Source: Streptomyces sp. NBC_00572 (GTDB lineage Bacteria; Actinomycetota; Actinomycetes; Streptomycetales; Streptomycetaceae). From it: a stretch of DNA of 64,000 nt. Shown one piece after another: positions 39,583-47,436 of this stretch. The first letter of the stretch is position 1. Each line of letters begins with the position of its first letter. The notes under the pieces were generated by a model. It worked only from the letters and a program-made list of their open reading frames with translations. It did no database searches and was not told the origin of the DNA. Where the stretch lies: NCBI RefSeq assembly GCF_026341815.1, contig NZ_JAPENX010000001.1:4092001-4156000 (forward strand). The letters are read 5' to 3'. A program made the translations under genes and the position numbers.

Positions 39583-39595
39583 TCCATGATCAGAC
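39577..39595 (+). promoter_or_regulatory. small hairpin at the upstream ORF stop codon
   Basis: GTCTGATC (39577-39584), CAT loop and GATCAGAC (39588-39595) form a perfect 8-bp stem that contains the upstream ORF stop. It could pause RNA polymerase or compete with the terminator stem ten bases downstream. Confidence 0.5.
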
Positions 39596-39605
39596 CGGCG
39601 CCTTC

Positions 39606-39650
39606 AGGGCCGCGGAACCCCACCCGGGATCCGCGGCCCTTTTGTTTGTC
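39606..39650 (+). terminator. intrinsic terminator in the wblC leader (attenuator)
   Basis: A perfect 11-bp stem AGGGCCGCGGA (39606-39616) with 39630-39640 and a 13-base loop is followed by TTTTGTTTGT. It is the most canonical intrinsic terminator in the window. It lies between the upstream ORF and the wblC GTG at 39755, so it should block wblC transcription unless relieved. Confidence 0.85.
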
Positions 39651-39754
39651 TCCGAACGAGGACGACGACACGAAGGCGCCTCGGGACAGACACACCCGGT
39701 ACCAGCCGAAACCCCGGTCAACAGGCCGGAACGACCAGACGAGGAAAGACCACC

Positions 39755-40123
39755 GTGCAACTCGAAGCGCACGCCCCGTCCGTACCGCCTTCCGAATCGA
39801 TCCCCCTGCCCGGCCTCACGGAGGACCCCGCTTTGACCCCCCTCACCACGCTCACCGCGCTCGACGACGCCATCGAGAACCTGGGCGTCCCCGTCCCCTG
39901 TCGCGCCTACGACCCCGAGGTCTTCTTCGCGGAGTCCCCGGCCGACGTCGAGTACGCGAAGTCCCTCTGCCGGACCTGCCCGCTGGTGGCCGCCTGCCTG
40001 GCCGGCGCCAAGGAGCGGCGCGAGCCGTGGGGCGTCTGGGGCGGAGAGCTCTTCGTCCAGGGCGTGGTCGTTGCCCGCAAGCGGCCCCGTGGCCGTCCGC
40101 GCAAGAACCCGGTCGCGGCATGA
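39755..40123 (+). CDS. wblC: WhiB-family regulator WblC (WhiB7)
   Basis: A 122-residue iron-sulfur transcription factor. Cluster ligands are C49, C72, C75 and C81 (SLCRTCPLVAAC); the G(V/I)WGG turn, GVWGG, is at 93-97; the C-terminal AT-hook RGRPRK at 112-117 identifies the WblC/WhiB7 subgroup. It partners the primary sigma factor and activates intrinsic resistance genes when translation is inhibited. The GTG at 39755 follows GAGGAAAG. Regulation visible in sequence: AT-rich promoter element, upstream ORF and a terminator in the 650-base leader. Its stop overlaps the start of the next small gene by a four-base ATGA. Confidence 0.95.
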   Translation: MQLEAHAPSVPPSESIPLPGLTEDPALTPLTTLTALDDAIENLGVPVPCRAYDPEVFFAESPADVEYAKSLCRTCPLVAACLAGAKERREPWGVWGGELFVQGVVVARKRPRGRPRKNPVAA

Positions 40124-40443
40124 GCGCCACCGGAACCATCGACCGCCCCCTCACGCACGATCCCCAGAAGCAGGCCCCGATGACCTCTTCCACCAGCGAG
40201 CCCGCCGGCTCCGCGACCCCAGTCTTCTTCCCCTCCGCCGCGCCCACCGCGCGTCAGAACAGGACCCGTGAAATGCAACTCGCCCCAGAAGCCCTGGCCC
40301 GTGCTCATATGCACGAGCGTCTGCGTGAGGTCGACGCGGAACGCCAGGCCGTGCGCCTGGTCGCCGCCCGACGCATGCAGCGCCGCGCCGAGCGCGTCTC
40401 GCTGCGCGCCCGCCGCGCGCTGGCCATGGCCGTCATGCACTGA
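40120..40443 (+). CDS. small basic protein downstream of wblC
   Basis: A 107-residue protein of unknown function. The N-terminal half is Thr/Ser/Pro-rich and variable-looking. The C-terminal 56 residues are highly basic and helical (MQLAPEALARAHMHERLREV, then RMQRRAERVSLRARRALAMA). The ATG at 40120 overlaps the wblC stop (ATGA), giving translational coupling; ATGs at 40180 and 40273 are alternatives, the last starting exactly at the well-conserved-looking part. Coupling suggests a role with WblC or the ribosome, but this is inference. A strong hairpin follows at 40471. Confidence 0.6.
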   Translation: MSATGTIDRPLTHDPQKQAPMTSSTSEPAGSATPVFFPSAAPTARQNRTREMQLAPEALARAHMHERLREVDAERQAVRLVAARRMQRRAERVSLRARRALAMAVMH

Positions 40444-40470
40444 TCGAAACCGCGCCCCCAGGGGCGCCCC

Positions 40471-40504
40471 CGCGGGGGCCGGTCCGAACGGACCGGCCCC
40501 CGCG
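40471..40504. terminator. terminator after the wblC operon
   Basis: Perfect 15-bp stem CGCGGGGGCCGGTCC (40471-40485) with 40490-40504 and a GAAC tetraloop. It is 27 bases past the stop at 40443 and ahead of the zinc-ribbon gene. Confidence 0.87.
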
Positions 40505-40550
40505 GTGCGTTGTCGGGACCCCGGCCCTTCGTCGGGTTATCGTCACAAGG

Positions 40551-40733
40551 GTGAACGAAGCCCGTACCCCCGAGGGGCCCCTCGTCTGCGCGCGCTGCGG
40601 CAAGACGGCCGACACCCTGCCGCTGACCTGGACCTGTTCGGTGGAGAACGGTCGGCGCACCTACTTCTGCGAGGACTGCGCCCGCGCCAACATCCGCGCG
40701 ATCGAGGGCCGCCTCGACTCCTCCTGGTGGTGA
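40551..40733 (+). CDS. small zinc-ribbon protein
   Basis: A 60-residue protein with two cysteine pairs, CARC (C13, C16) and CEDC (C40, C43), which should bind one zinc ion. An aromatic and polar middle section TWTCSVENGRRTYF lies between them, and the protein ends IEGRLDSSWW. GTG 40551 has AAGG upstream. It has its own short promoter region after the wblC terminator and converges on the ABC1 kinase gene with 10 bases between stops. Function unknown; such ribbons bind nucleic acid or proteins. Confidence 0.75.
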   Translation: MNEARTPEGPLVCARCGKTADTLPLTWTCSVENGRRTYFCEDCARANIRAIEGRLDSSWW

Positions 40734-40743
40734 GCCCGCCCTC

Positions 40744-42099
40744 CTAGGGGGTCTCGTCCGCCGGTTCCAGGAAGCCCGGCAGCCATTCCTCCAGCTCGGC
40801 CCGCAGGCTCACCGTCGCGTTCAGCTGGCACAGGACCCCGATCGTGCTCAGCGTCACCCGGTGTATCAGCAGGTACGCGGGCGGCAGGTTGAGCTGCTTG
40901 CCCAGCTGGTGGGCGGGGGAGCGGGGGTCGGCGATGCGGGCCGCCTGGGTACGCATCCAGCCGCGGGTGAAGAGGAAGGACTCCGCCTCCGCCGGCTCGA
41001 TGATCGGCAGCAGGTACTCCAGGACCGCGTCCGGGTCGAGCGCCATGGACTCCTTGACGAAGCCGTCCGCCCGCAGCAACTCGTAGACGGTCTCGGCCTC
41101 ACCGGCGAGCGTCATCCGCAGACAGGTGCCGATCGTCTCCGGCAGCCCGCCGGGCAGCCGGTCCACGGTGCCGAAGTCGAGCACCCCGAGCCGCCAGCCC
41201 TCCGGCCCCCCGTCCTCGTCGGGGCCGGGCAGCAGCCGGAAGTTCCCCGGGTGCGGATCGGCGTGCAGCAGACCCGTGCGCGCGGGGCCCGAGAAGAGGA
41301 AGCGGGCCAGAAGCTGGCCCGCCCGGTCCCGCTGCTCCTCCGTGCCGTCCGCGATCACCTCCGCGAGCGGGATGCCGTCCACCCACTCGGTCACCAGGAC
41401 CTGCTCCGCGCGGTGCACCACCGCCGGGACCAGCACATCCGGGTCGTCGGCGAACTCCTCCGCGTGCTTCTGCTGGGCCGCCGCCTCCAGCGCGTAGTCC
41501 AGCTCCTCCGAGACCCGGTCCCGCATCTCGGCGATCAGCGGCTTGATGTCCATCCCCGGAATCAGCGGACCGAGCAGCCGGGCGAAGCGGCTCAGCTGTG
41601 TCAGGTCGGAGAGCAGGGCCTCCCCGGCGCCCGGGTACTGCACCTTCACCGCGACCTCGCGCCCGTCGTGCCACACGGCCCGGTGCACCTGCCCGATCGA
41701 GGCGGCCGCCGCCGGCTTGTCCTCGAACTCCAGGAACAGCTCCCGCCACTCCGCGCCCAGCCGCTCCTCCAGGACCGCGTGCACCGTCCGCGTCGGCATC
41801 GGCGGTGCGGCGTCCTGAAGCTTCGTCAGCGCCGCCCGGTAGGGCCCGGCCACCTCCTCGGGAAGGGCCGACTCGAAGACGGACATTGCCTGCCCGAACT
41901 TCATCGCCCCGCCCTTGAGCTCGCCGAGCACCTTGAACAACTGCTCGGCCGTGCGCTGCTGCAGCTCGCGGGCGACGAGTTCCGCCGATCTCCCGCCGAT
42001 CCGCTTGCCGAGGCCCCAGGTGGCCCGGCCCGCGAAGCCGAGCGGCAACGCGGCCAACTTGGCGGTCCGGGTGACCGCCTTCCGGGGAAGATCAGACAT
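40744..42099 (-). CDS. ABC1/UbiB family atypical kinase
   Basis: A 451-residue protein of the ABC1 (ADCK/UbiB) family. The hallmark KxGQ helix is KFGQAMSVFESALPEE near residue 67, the Ala-rich nucleotide loop is AAAASIGQVHRA, the ATP-binding Lys is in EVAVKVQYPG, the catalytic segment is GLLHADPHPGNF and the metal motif is LGVLDFGTVDRLP. All kinase-like residues are present. In ubiquinone-producing bacteria the family supports quinone synthesis; in actinobacteria the role is unclear. ATG 42099 follows GGAGGGG. The same gene neighbours whiB7 in mycobacteria. Upstream, 42119-42175 contains two copies of a CTGCCGTGCCGCGCAGGG repeat. Confidence 0.92.
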   Translation of the reverse strand: MSDLPRKAVTRTAKLAALPLGFAGRATWGLGKRIGGRSAELVARELQQRTAEQLFKVLGELKGGAMKFGQAMSVFESALPEEVAGPYRAALTKLQDAAPPMPTRTVHAVLEERLGAEWRELFLEFEDKPAAAASIGQVHRAVWHDGREVAVKVQYPGAGEALLSDLTQLSRFARLLGPLIPGMDIKPLIAEMRDRVSEELDYALEAAAQQKHAEEFADDPDVLVPAVVHRAEQVLVTEWVDGIPLAEVIADGTEEQRDRAGQLLARFLFSGPARTGLLHADPHPGNFRLLPGPDEDGGPEGWRLGVLDFGTVDRLPGGLPETIGTCLRMTLAGEAETVYELLRADGFVKESMALDPDAVLEYLLPIIEPAEAESFLFTRGWMRTQAARIADPRSPAHQLGKQLNLPPAYLLIHRVTLSTIGVLCQLNATVSLRAELEEWLPGFLEPADETP

Positions 42100-42169
42100 A
42101 CGCGCCCCTCCAAAACCCAGACTGCCGTGCCGCGCAGGGCGGTTGGCCCTGCCGTGCCGCGCAGGGCCG

Positions 42170-43309
42170 TTACCCCGCCATTGTGTCCTGCGCGCCTCCG
42201 GCTGCCGAGGCACACTCCCCCTCTCCGCCGCGCGCCGCCCCGCAAGGGCAGTCCGGATGCGGTCTCAGCCGCTCCGCCCGCCACTCCGACAGCGGCAGAG
42301 ACGCCTCCCAGCGGGTGCCCGTGCTCGCCGGGAGATCACCGTCCAGAAAGGCCAGCGCGTGGGCTGCGGCAAGGCCCGCCACCGCCGTCGCGAGGCCCAG
42401 ATCGCAAGCGGGCAGCGGGTGCGGGGCGCCGGAACGCCACTGGGCGAGCAGCCGGGGCCAGACCGGCTCCCGGTCCGTCCGCTCCTCCTGGAGACACCGC
42501 GCGCACGCCGTACCGCCCGGCAGGACGAGCGGCCCGACGATCCCCGTCGCCTCAAGGACCCCGGCGTACAGGTGAGGGGTCCCGGTGGAGACCCATCGCC
42601 GGGCCGGGAGCGGATCGGGGACGTACGCGCCGAGACCGTCCCGCGGCGTCACCACGACGAGTGACAGTCCGACACCGCCGGCGCTCTCACCCGATCCGCT
42701 CGGACCGCGTGACCTCCGCCACCGGCCGACCAGACGGCGGGCCGCCGTCGCCCGGCGCTCGCCGACGGCCTCGGCCGGCAGCCCGCCCGGGGACGTCTCC
42801 CAGGGCTCCACCCGGCCCGAGTCGACGACCTCGACCCCGCCCACCCCCGCCGCCGTGAGCAGCGCCGCCACCATCGACCCCACCCGCCCCGCGCCCCGGA
42901 CCTGGACGCGCAGGGTGCGCCGGGCCGCCAGGGTCCGAACCGCCCGCTCCGGCTCGGGGTGGACGACGGAGAGGGAGGCGAGGTCGGCGCGGAGCGGATC
43001 GAGGGCCGAGTCCACGGCGCCGGCCGCCGGCCCCACCTTCCCCGGACGCCCCGTCAAGGCGTCGGCGAGCAGCCCGGCCGATCCGAGCCGCCCGAGGAGC
43101 GCGTCGAGGCGTCCGTGCGGCAGGCCCAGGTTCCTCGCCTCCGCCCGCAGCAGCTCCGTCCCGCGGGTGCCGTCGAGCAGCCCGAGCAGCGTCCCCGTCT
43201 CCTGGTCGACCGGGTCGAGCACCACCGCGTGCGCGGGAGTGACTCCGAACTGGACGCGGTGGAGACTCCGCCAGGCCCGCCGCAGCGCCGGTTTCACCAT
43301 CGGATGCAT
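42170..43309 (-). CDS. E1-like ThiF family protein with PqqD/RRE-like N-terminus
   Basis: A 379-residue protein. The first ~80 residues (MHPMVKPALRRAWRSLHRVQ, then ETGTLLGLLDGTRGTELL) look like a winged PqqD/RRE-type peptide-binding domain. The remainder is a ThiF/E1-like Rossmann domain with the nucleotide loop RGAGRVGSMVAALL. Two cysteine pairs, CARC and CPC, probably hold zinc as in MoeB/ThiF. A clear E1 catalytic cysteine is not evident, so it may be an adenylating or scaffold member rather than a complete E1. ATG 43309 with GGGGGAA is preferred. It is divergent from the metallopeptidase gene and sits upstream of the ABC1 kinase gene. No partner peptide or carrier protein gene is nearby. 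Confidence 0.78.
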   Translation of the reverse strand: MHPMVKPALRRAWRSLHRVQFGVTPAHAVVLDPVDQETGTLLGLLDGTRGTELLRAEARNLGLPHGRLDALLGRLGSAGLLADALTGRPGKVGPAAGAVDSALDPLRADLASLSVVHPEPERAVRTLAARRTLRVQVRGAGRVGSMVAALLTAAGVGGVEVVDSGRVEPWETSPGGLPAEAVGERRATAARRLVGRWRRSRGPSGSGESAGGVGLSLVVVTPRDGLGAYVPDPLPARRWVSTGTPHLYAGVLEATGIVGPLVLPGGTACARCLQEERTDREPVWPRLLAQWRSGAPHPLPACDLGLATAVAGLAAAHALAFLDGDLPASTGTRWEASLPLSEWRAERLRPHPDCPCGAARGGEGECASAAGGAQDTMAG

Positions 43310-43524
43310 TTCCCCCGCCCCCGCATTCATGATCGACAGCTTCATGATCGGCAACGGCCATTCGCCGTCCCGATCCGAGAATGCCCCGCCGCCGTGACGG
43401 TCGCCGAAAGTTGTCCACAGGCAAGGGGATTAGTCATTCAAATGGTGTGGGGTGTGAGCGGATCGTTGCCGAAACCGCCCCGGAGGCGGGACTTCCCCCG
43501 CTGACAGCGGGTAACGTCGGGGCC

Positions 43525-44100
43525 GTGCCCGCCGACCCACAGCGCAGCGTGACCGACAAGCCGCACCGCGGTGCGGGGACGAGTGCGGTCGAGGTCCGCA
43601 GAAGCCCACGACGGAGCAGAACCGTCTCGGCCTACCGCGAGGGCGACCGGACCGTGGTGCTCATCCCGGCCCGGATGTCCGAGGCGGAGGAGCGCCGCTG
43701 GGTCGGCGTGATGCTGGACAAGCTCGCCGCCCAGGAGAGCCGCAGCGTCCTCGGGGACCGCGAGCTGACCGAGCGGGCGCTGCGCCTGTCCGAGCAGTAC
43801 TTCGACGGCCGCGCCCGCCCCAGCTCAGTGCGCTGGGTCACCAACCAGAACACCCGCTGGGGCTCCTGCACCCCCTCCGAGGGCAGCATCCGCCTCTCCC
43901 ACCGGCTCCAGGGCATGCCCGAGTACGTCGTGGACTACGTCCTGCTGCACGAGCTGGCCCATCTGCTGGTCCCCGGGCACGGCCCCAGGTTCTGGCGGCT
44001 CCTGGAGGCCTACCCCCGCACCGAGCGGGCACGCGGCTATCTGGAGGGCGTGGTCGCGGCCGAGCGCCTGCCGCACCTCCCGGGCGCTCGCGAGGAATGA
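43525..44100 (+). CDS. YgjP/WLM-type zinc metallopeptidase
   Basis: A 191-residue protein of the YgjP-like (UPF/DUF45) metallohydrolase group. The zincin motif HELAH is at 142-146, with the third ligand in GHGPRFWRLLEAYP. The characteristic WVTNQNTRWGSCTPSEGSIRLSHRL comes just before it. Members are related to SprT/Wss1 proteins that act on DNA-protein crosslinks, but the bacterial role is not settled. GTG 43525 was chosen; GTG 43549 is possible. The last 27 bases of the gene, including the stop, are repeated in tandem just after it. It is divergent from the ThiF gene. Confidence 0.85.
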   Translation: MPADPQRSVTDKPHRGAGTSAVEVRRSPRRSRTVSAYREGDRTVVLIPARMSEAEERRWVGVMLDKLAAQESRSVLGDRELTERALRLSEQYFDGRARPSSVRWVTNQNTRWGSCTPSEGSIRLSHRLQGMPEYVVDYVLLHELAHLLVPGHGPRFWRLLEAYPRTERARGYLEGVVAAERLPHLPGAREE

Positions 44101-44127
44101 CACCTCCCGGCCGCTCGCGAGGAGTGA
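44074..44127. repeat. 27-bp tandem duplication over the peptidase stop codon
   Basis: 44074-44100 and 44101-44127 are two copies of a 27-base unit with the core CGCTCGCGAGGA, differing at two positions. The first copy contains the natural stop; the second is untranslated. Confidence 0.88.
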
Positions 44128-44258
44128 CACCGTCCGTACGCGGGTGAGCGGTGTTTCCCGATTCCGTACCGAAAACGACCTGCCCTGTCTCAATGTCGCA
44201 CTCACCCGTTAGCCTGGCGCGAGCATTCGCCATTCGGGATGGGGGACGGTCGTTACGC

Positions 44259-45911
44259 ATGGCCAGGGAATTCCAACGCGGCCACAAGGCCAAGATCAGT
44301 GATCTCACCGCCGGGACCGACCTGTACATCGGTGTGCAGATCGCAGCGCCCGGGCTGAGCTTCGACATCAGCTGTTTCGGACTCGACGCGGACGAGCGGC
44401 TCTCCGACGACCGCTACTTCGTCTTCTTCAACCAGCCGAAGACGCCCGAGGAGTCCGTCCAGCTGCTCGGGGCGCAGTCCGGTGACACCGAGTCCTTCCG
44501 CGTGACTCTCGACCGCATCCCCGCCAACATCCACAAGCTGTCGTTCACCGCGACGATCGACGGCGCCGGCCAGATGTCGCAGGTCGGCCCCGGTCACCTG
44601 CGGATCGTGGCGGGCGGCGAGGAGGTCGCCCGGTACGCCTTCACGGGTGCGGAGTTCACCACCGAGCGCGCGGTGATGCTCGGCGACTTCTATCTGAAGG
44701 ACGTGTGGCGCTTCGCCGCCGTCGGCCAGGGCTTCGACGGCGGCCTGGACGCGCTCCTGCGGAACTTCGGCGGCGAGGTCGCCGAGGAAGAGCCCGTCGC
44801 GCCGCAGCAGCAGGGCGCGGCTCCCGGCTTCGCCCCGCCGCCGCAGGCGACGGCGCCCCCGGCCTTCGGCGCTCCGGCGGCCCCGGCCCCCGCGCCCGCC
44901 TTCGGCGCGCCCGTGGCACCCGCGCCCGCGTTCGGCGGGCCGCCGGCCCCGCCCGCCCCGGCACAGCCGGTGCACACGCAGCCGACGATGGTGGCGCCGT
45001 TGGCGCCCGCGCCGGTCCCGCCGCCCGCACCGGCCCCCGCCCCCTACGGGCAGCCGCCGCAGCAGCCCCAGTACGGGCAGGTCCCGGGACAGCCCCCGGG
45101 CCAGTACCCCGGGCAGGTGCCGCCCCAGGCACCAGGGCAGTACCCCGTTCCGGGCCAGCCTCCGTACGGGCAGGCCGCCCCCGCCCCGTACGGGCAGCAG
45201 CCGGCGTACGGTCAGCAGCCCGGCGTCCCGCAGGGTGTTCCGGCGACCGGAGCGGGGCTCGCCGCCGCGCTCGCGCCGTACAAGGAGACCCCCACCGGCG
45301 CCCGCTGGACCCCGCAGAACCAGCAGCTCATGCGGGTCGACCTGGCGATGGGCGCGACGCCCGTCCTCGCCCGGCAGGGCTCCATGGTCATGTACCAGGG
45401 CAAGGTCGACTTCTCCCACAAGGGCGCCGGCTTCACCGGCCGGATCGTCGGCAACGCCACCGGCCAGGAGATGCAGCTCATGCGCTGCACCGGCCGTGGC
45501 CAGCTCTTCCTCGCCGAGGAGGGTGCCCATCTGCACCCGATCGAGCTCCAGGGCGACGGCATCTGCGTCTCCGCGGAGAACGTCCTCGCGTTCGACGAGT
45601 CCCTGCAGTACGAGGTGCGGCGCATCGAGGGCCACGGCATCCCCGGCGGCGCCCTGTTCACCATGCAGTTCCAGGGCACCGGCACCGTCGTCGTGAAGAC
45701 CCACGGCGTGCCCGTGGTGCTGCCCGTCACGCCGACGACCTTCGCCGACTGCAACGCCGTCGTCGCCTGGTCGTCCGCGTCCCAGGTCATCCTCTCCAGC
45801 CAGGTGCGGCTCCGCCGCAACGCCTACCCGGGCCACAGCGGAGAGACCGTGAACCTCCAGTTCCGGGGAGCCCCCGGCAACTTCATCGTCGTCCAGCCCT
45901 ACGAGGTCTGA
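44259..45911 (+). CDS. TerD domain fused to AIM24 domain
   Basis: A 550-residue two-domain protein. Residues 1 to about 180 form a TerD domain (FQRGHKAKISDLTAGTDLYI, GLDADERLSDDRYFVFFNQ, LRIVAGGEEVARY), the calcium-binding fold of tellurite/stress-resistance proteins. A 160-residue Pro/Ala/Gln/Gly/Tyr-rich linker follows, and the last ~205 residues are an AIM24 (DUF124) beta-sandwich: VDLAMGATPVLARQGSMVMY, LMRCTGRGQLFLAEEG. The ATG at 44259 begins the TerD domain, as in relatives. Two further AIM24 proteins are encoded immediately downstream, so this is one operon. TerD and AIM24 proteins are linked to envelope or stress response; the exact task is unknown. Confidence 0.88.
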   Translation: MAREFQRGHKAKISDLTAGTDLYIGVQIAAPGLSFDISCFGLDADERLSDDRYFVFFNQPKTPEESVQLLGAQSGDTESFRVTLDRIPANIHKLSFTATIDGAGQMSQVGPGHLRIVAGGEEVARYAFTGAEFTTERAVMLGDFYLKDVWRFAAVGQGFDGGLDALLRNFGGEVAEEEPVAPQQQGAAPGFAPPPQATAPPAFGAPAAPAPAPAFGAPVAPAPAFGGPPAPPAPAQPVHTQPTMVAPLAPAPVPPPAPAPAPYGQPPQQPQYGQVPGQPPGQYPGQVPPQAPGQYPVPGQPPYGQAAPAPYGQQPAYGQQPGVPQGVPATGAGLAAALAPYKETPTGARWTPQNQQLMRVDLAMGATPVLARQGSMVMYQGKVDFSHKGAGFTGRIVGNATGQEMQLMRCTGRGQLFLAEEGAHLHPIELQGDGICVSAENVLAFDESLQYEVRRIEGHGIPGGALFTMQFQGTGTVVVKTHGVPVVLPVTPTTFADCNAVVAWSSASQVILSSQVRLRRNAYPGHSGETVNLQFRGAPGNFIVVQPYEV

Positions 45912-45925
45912 GGGAGCCCGAAGTC

Positions 45926-46606
45926 ATGAACCAGCAACTCGCGGGCTACGCCCCGACCCCCGTCGCGGCCCGGATGGAGAACCACGGCCGCACCATGCTC
46001 AGGGTGGCCATGGCCTCCGGCCAGGACCTCTACGCCCGGACCGGCTCGATGGTCTCCTACGAGGGGTACATCACCTACGAGCCCAACCCGCCGGCCGCCC
46101 GTCAGGTCGCCAAGGAGTGGGCCACCGGCGAGGGCACGCCCATCATGAAGTGTTCCGGCGACGGGCTGCTCTACCTCGCCGACTACGGCGCCGACGTCGT
46201 CGTGATCAACCTCCAGAACGACTCCATCTCGGTCAACGGCACCAACCTGCTCGCCTTCGACGCGCACCTCCAGTGGGGCGTCGAGAGGGTCAAGGGACTC
46301 GCCAAGTTCGCCGGCCAGGGCCTGTTCAACGTGGAGATCGCCGGCACCGGCTGGGTCGCGCTGACCTCGCGCGGCACGCCGATCGTCGTCGACTGCGGCC
46401 GCGGCGACGACGAGACCTACGTCGACCCCGACGCGCTCGTCGCCTGGTCGCCGTCGCTCAAGGTCAAGGGCAAGCGCAGCTTCAAGGCCTCCTCCCTCAT
46501 CGGGCGGGGCAGCGGCGAGGCATTCCAGATGGCCTTCTCCGGCCAGGGCATCGTCGTCGTACAGCCGAGCGAAGACAGTACCGACCGCCTGCGGGTCCGG
46601 GGCTGA
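45926..46606 (+). CDS. AIM24 family protein
   Basis: A 226-residue stand-alone AIM24 (DUF124) protein: MNQQLAGYAPTPVAARMENH, then LYARTGSMVSYEGYITYEP, IMKCSGDGLLYLADYGADVV and GSGEAFQMAFSGQGIVVVQPSE, the usual repeated beta-strand blocks. It has no signal peptide or membrane helix. ATG 45926 follows GGGAG and lies 14 bases after the TerD-AIM24 stop. Members of this family form trimers and are related to the mitochondrial AIM24 fold, but no enzymatic residues are known. It is the middle gene of a three-gene operon. Confidence 0.87.
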   Translation: MNQQLAGYAPTPVAARMENHGRTMLRVAMASGQDLYARTGSMVSYEGYITYEPNPPAARQVAKEWATGEGTPIMKCSGDGLLYLADYGADVVVINLQNDSISVNGTNLLAFDAHLQWGVERVKGLAKFAGQGLFNVEIAGTGWVALTSRGTPIVVDCGRGDDETYVDPDALVAWSPSLKVKGKRSFKASSLIGRGSGEAFQMAFSGQGIVVVQPSEDSTDRLRVRG

Positions 46607-46624
46607 GGGGAGCGAGAACACACC

Positions 46625-47380
46625 ATGCAGAGCCCGCTTTTCAACCACGCCGAACAGCAGAGCCAGGAGCGGTACGTCATCCAGAACCCGCAGCTCCTGC
46701 GGGTCAGCCTCACCGGGCAGGACGACGTCCTCGCCCGTAAGGGCGCCATGGTCGCGTACCAGGGACTCGTCGACTTCGACGGCGAGTACAAGACCCCGAG
46801 CCAGCGGCGGGCCCAGGCCCGCACCGGCGAGGGCCTGGACCTGATGCGCTGCTCCGGCCAGGGCACGGTCTACCTCGCCAACCTCGCCCAGTACGTCCAC
46901 GTCGTGGAGATCGAGCAGGAGGGCCTGACCGTCGACAGCTCCTACGTCCTGGCGCTCGACTCGACCCTCCACACCGAGGTCATCGCCGTCGACAGCCAGT
47001 ACGGGGTCTCCGGCACCGGCAAGTACCAGCTCAACATCTCCGGCCGCGGCAAGGTCGCCCTGATGACCTCGGGGCAGCCGCTGATGATGCAGGTCACGCC
47101 CGACAAGTACGTGAGCGTCGACGCGGACGCGATCGTCGCCTGGTCCACCGGGCTGCGCGTCCAGATGCAGGCGCAGACGCACAACTCCAACATCCGCAGC
47201 CGCCGCGGCAACACGGGCGAGGGCTGGGAGCTCAGCTTCCTCGGCCAGGGCTTCGCGCTCGTCCAGCCCAGCGAGGTCATGCCCCCGCAGAACGCGGCCA
47301 TCGGCCAGGGCATCGCCGCCCAGTTCGGCGCCGGACAGCACGGATCCCACGCCCAGAACCAGAACAACGCCTGGAACTGA
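46625..47380 (+). CDS. AIM24 family protein (third in operon)
   Basis: A 251-residue AIM24 protein. It shares with its neighbours the pattern VSLTGQDDVLARKGAMVAYQG, LMRCSGQGTVYLANLAQYVH and WELSFLGQGFALVQPSEV, and ends with a Gln/Asn/His-rich tail (GSHAQNQNNAWN). The order of strands suggests it could assemble with the two upstream AIM24 proteins into a hetero-oligomer, which is inference. ATG 46625 follows GAGGGGAGCGAG. It is the last gene of the operon, closed by a strong convergent terminator. Confidence 0.86.
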   Translation: MQSPLFNHAEQQSQERYVIQNPQLLRVSLTGQDDVLARKGAMVAYQGLVDFDGEYKTPSQRRAQARTGEGLDLMRCSGQGTVYLANLAQYVHVVEIEQEGLTVDSSYVLALDSTLHTEVIAVDSQYGVSGTGKYQLNISGRGKVALMTSGQPLMMQVTPDKYVSVDADAIVAWSTGLRVQMQAQTHNSNIRSRRGNTGEGWELSFLGQGFALVQPSEVMPPQNAAIGQGIAAQFGAGQHGSHAQNQNNAWN

Positions 47381-47392
47381 GCACCGGACAGA

Positions 47393-47428
47393 CGTGAGGG
47401 GTGGTCGGCATGCCGACCGCCCCTCACG
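47393..47428. terminator. 18-bp near-perfect palindrome between convergent genes
   Basis: CGTGAGGGGTGGTCGGCA (47393-47410) and 47411-47428 are complementary with one G-T pair and no unpaired centre. It serves as a bidirectional terminator for the AIM24 operon and the Nudix gene. Confidence 0.87.
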
Positions 47429-47436
47429 CGCGTGCG

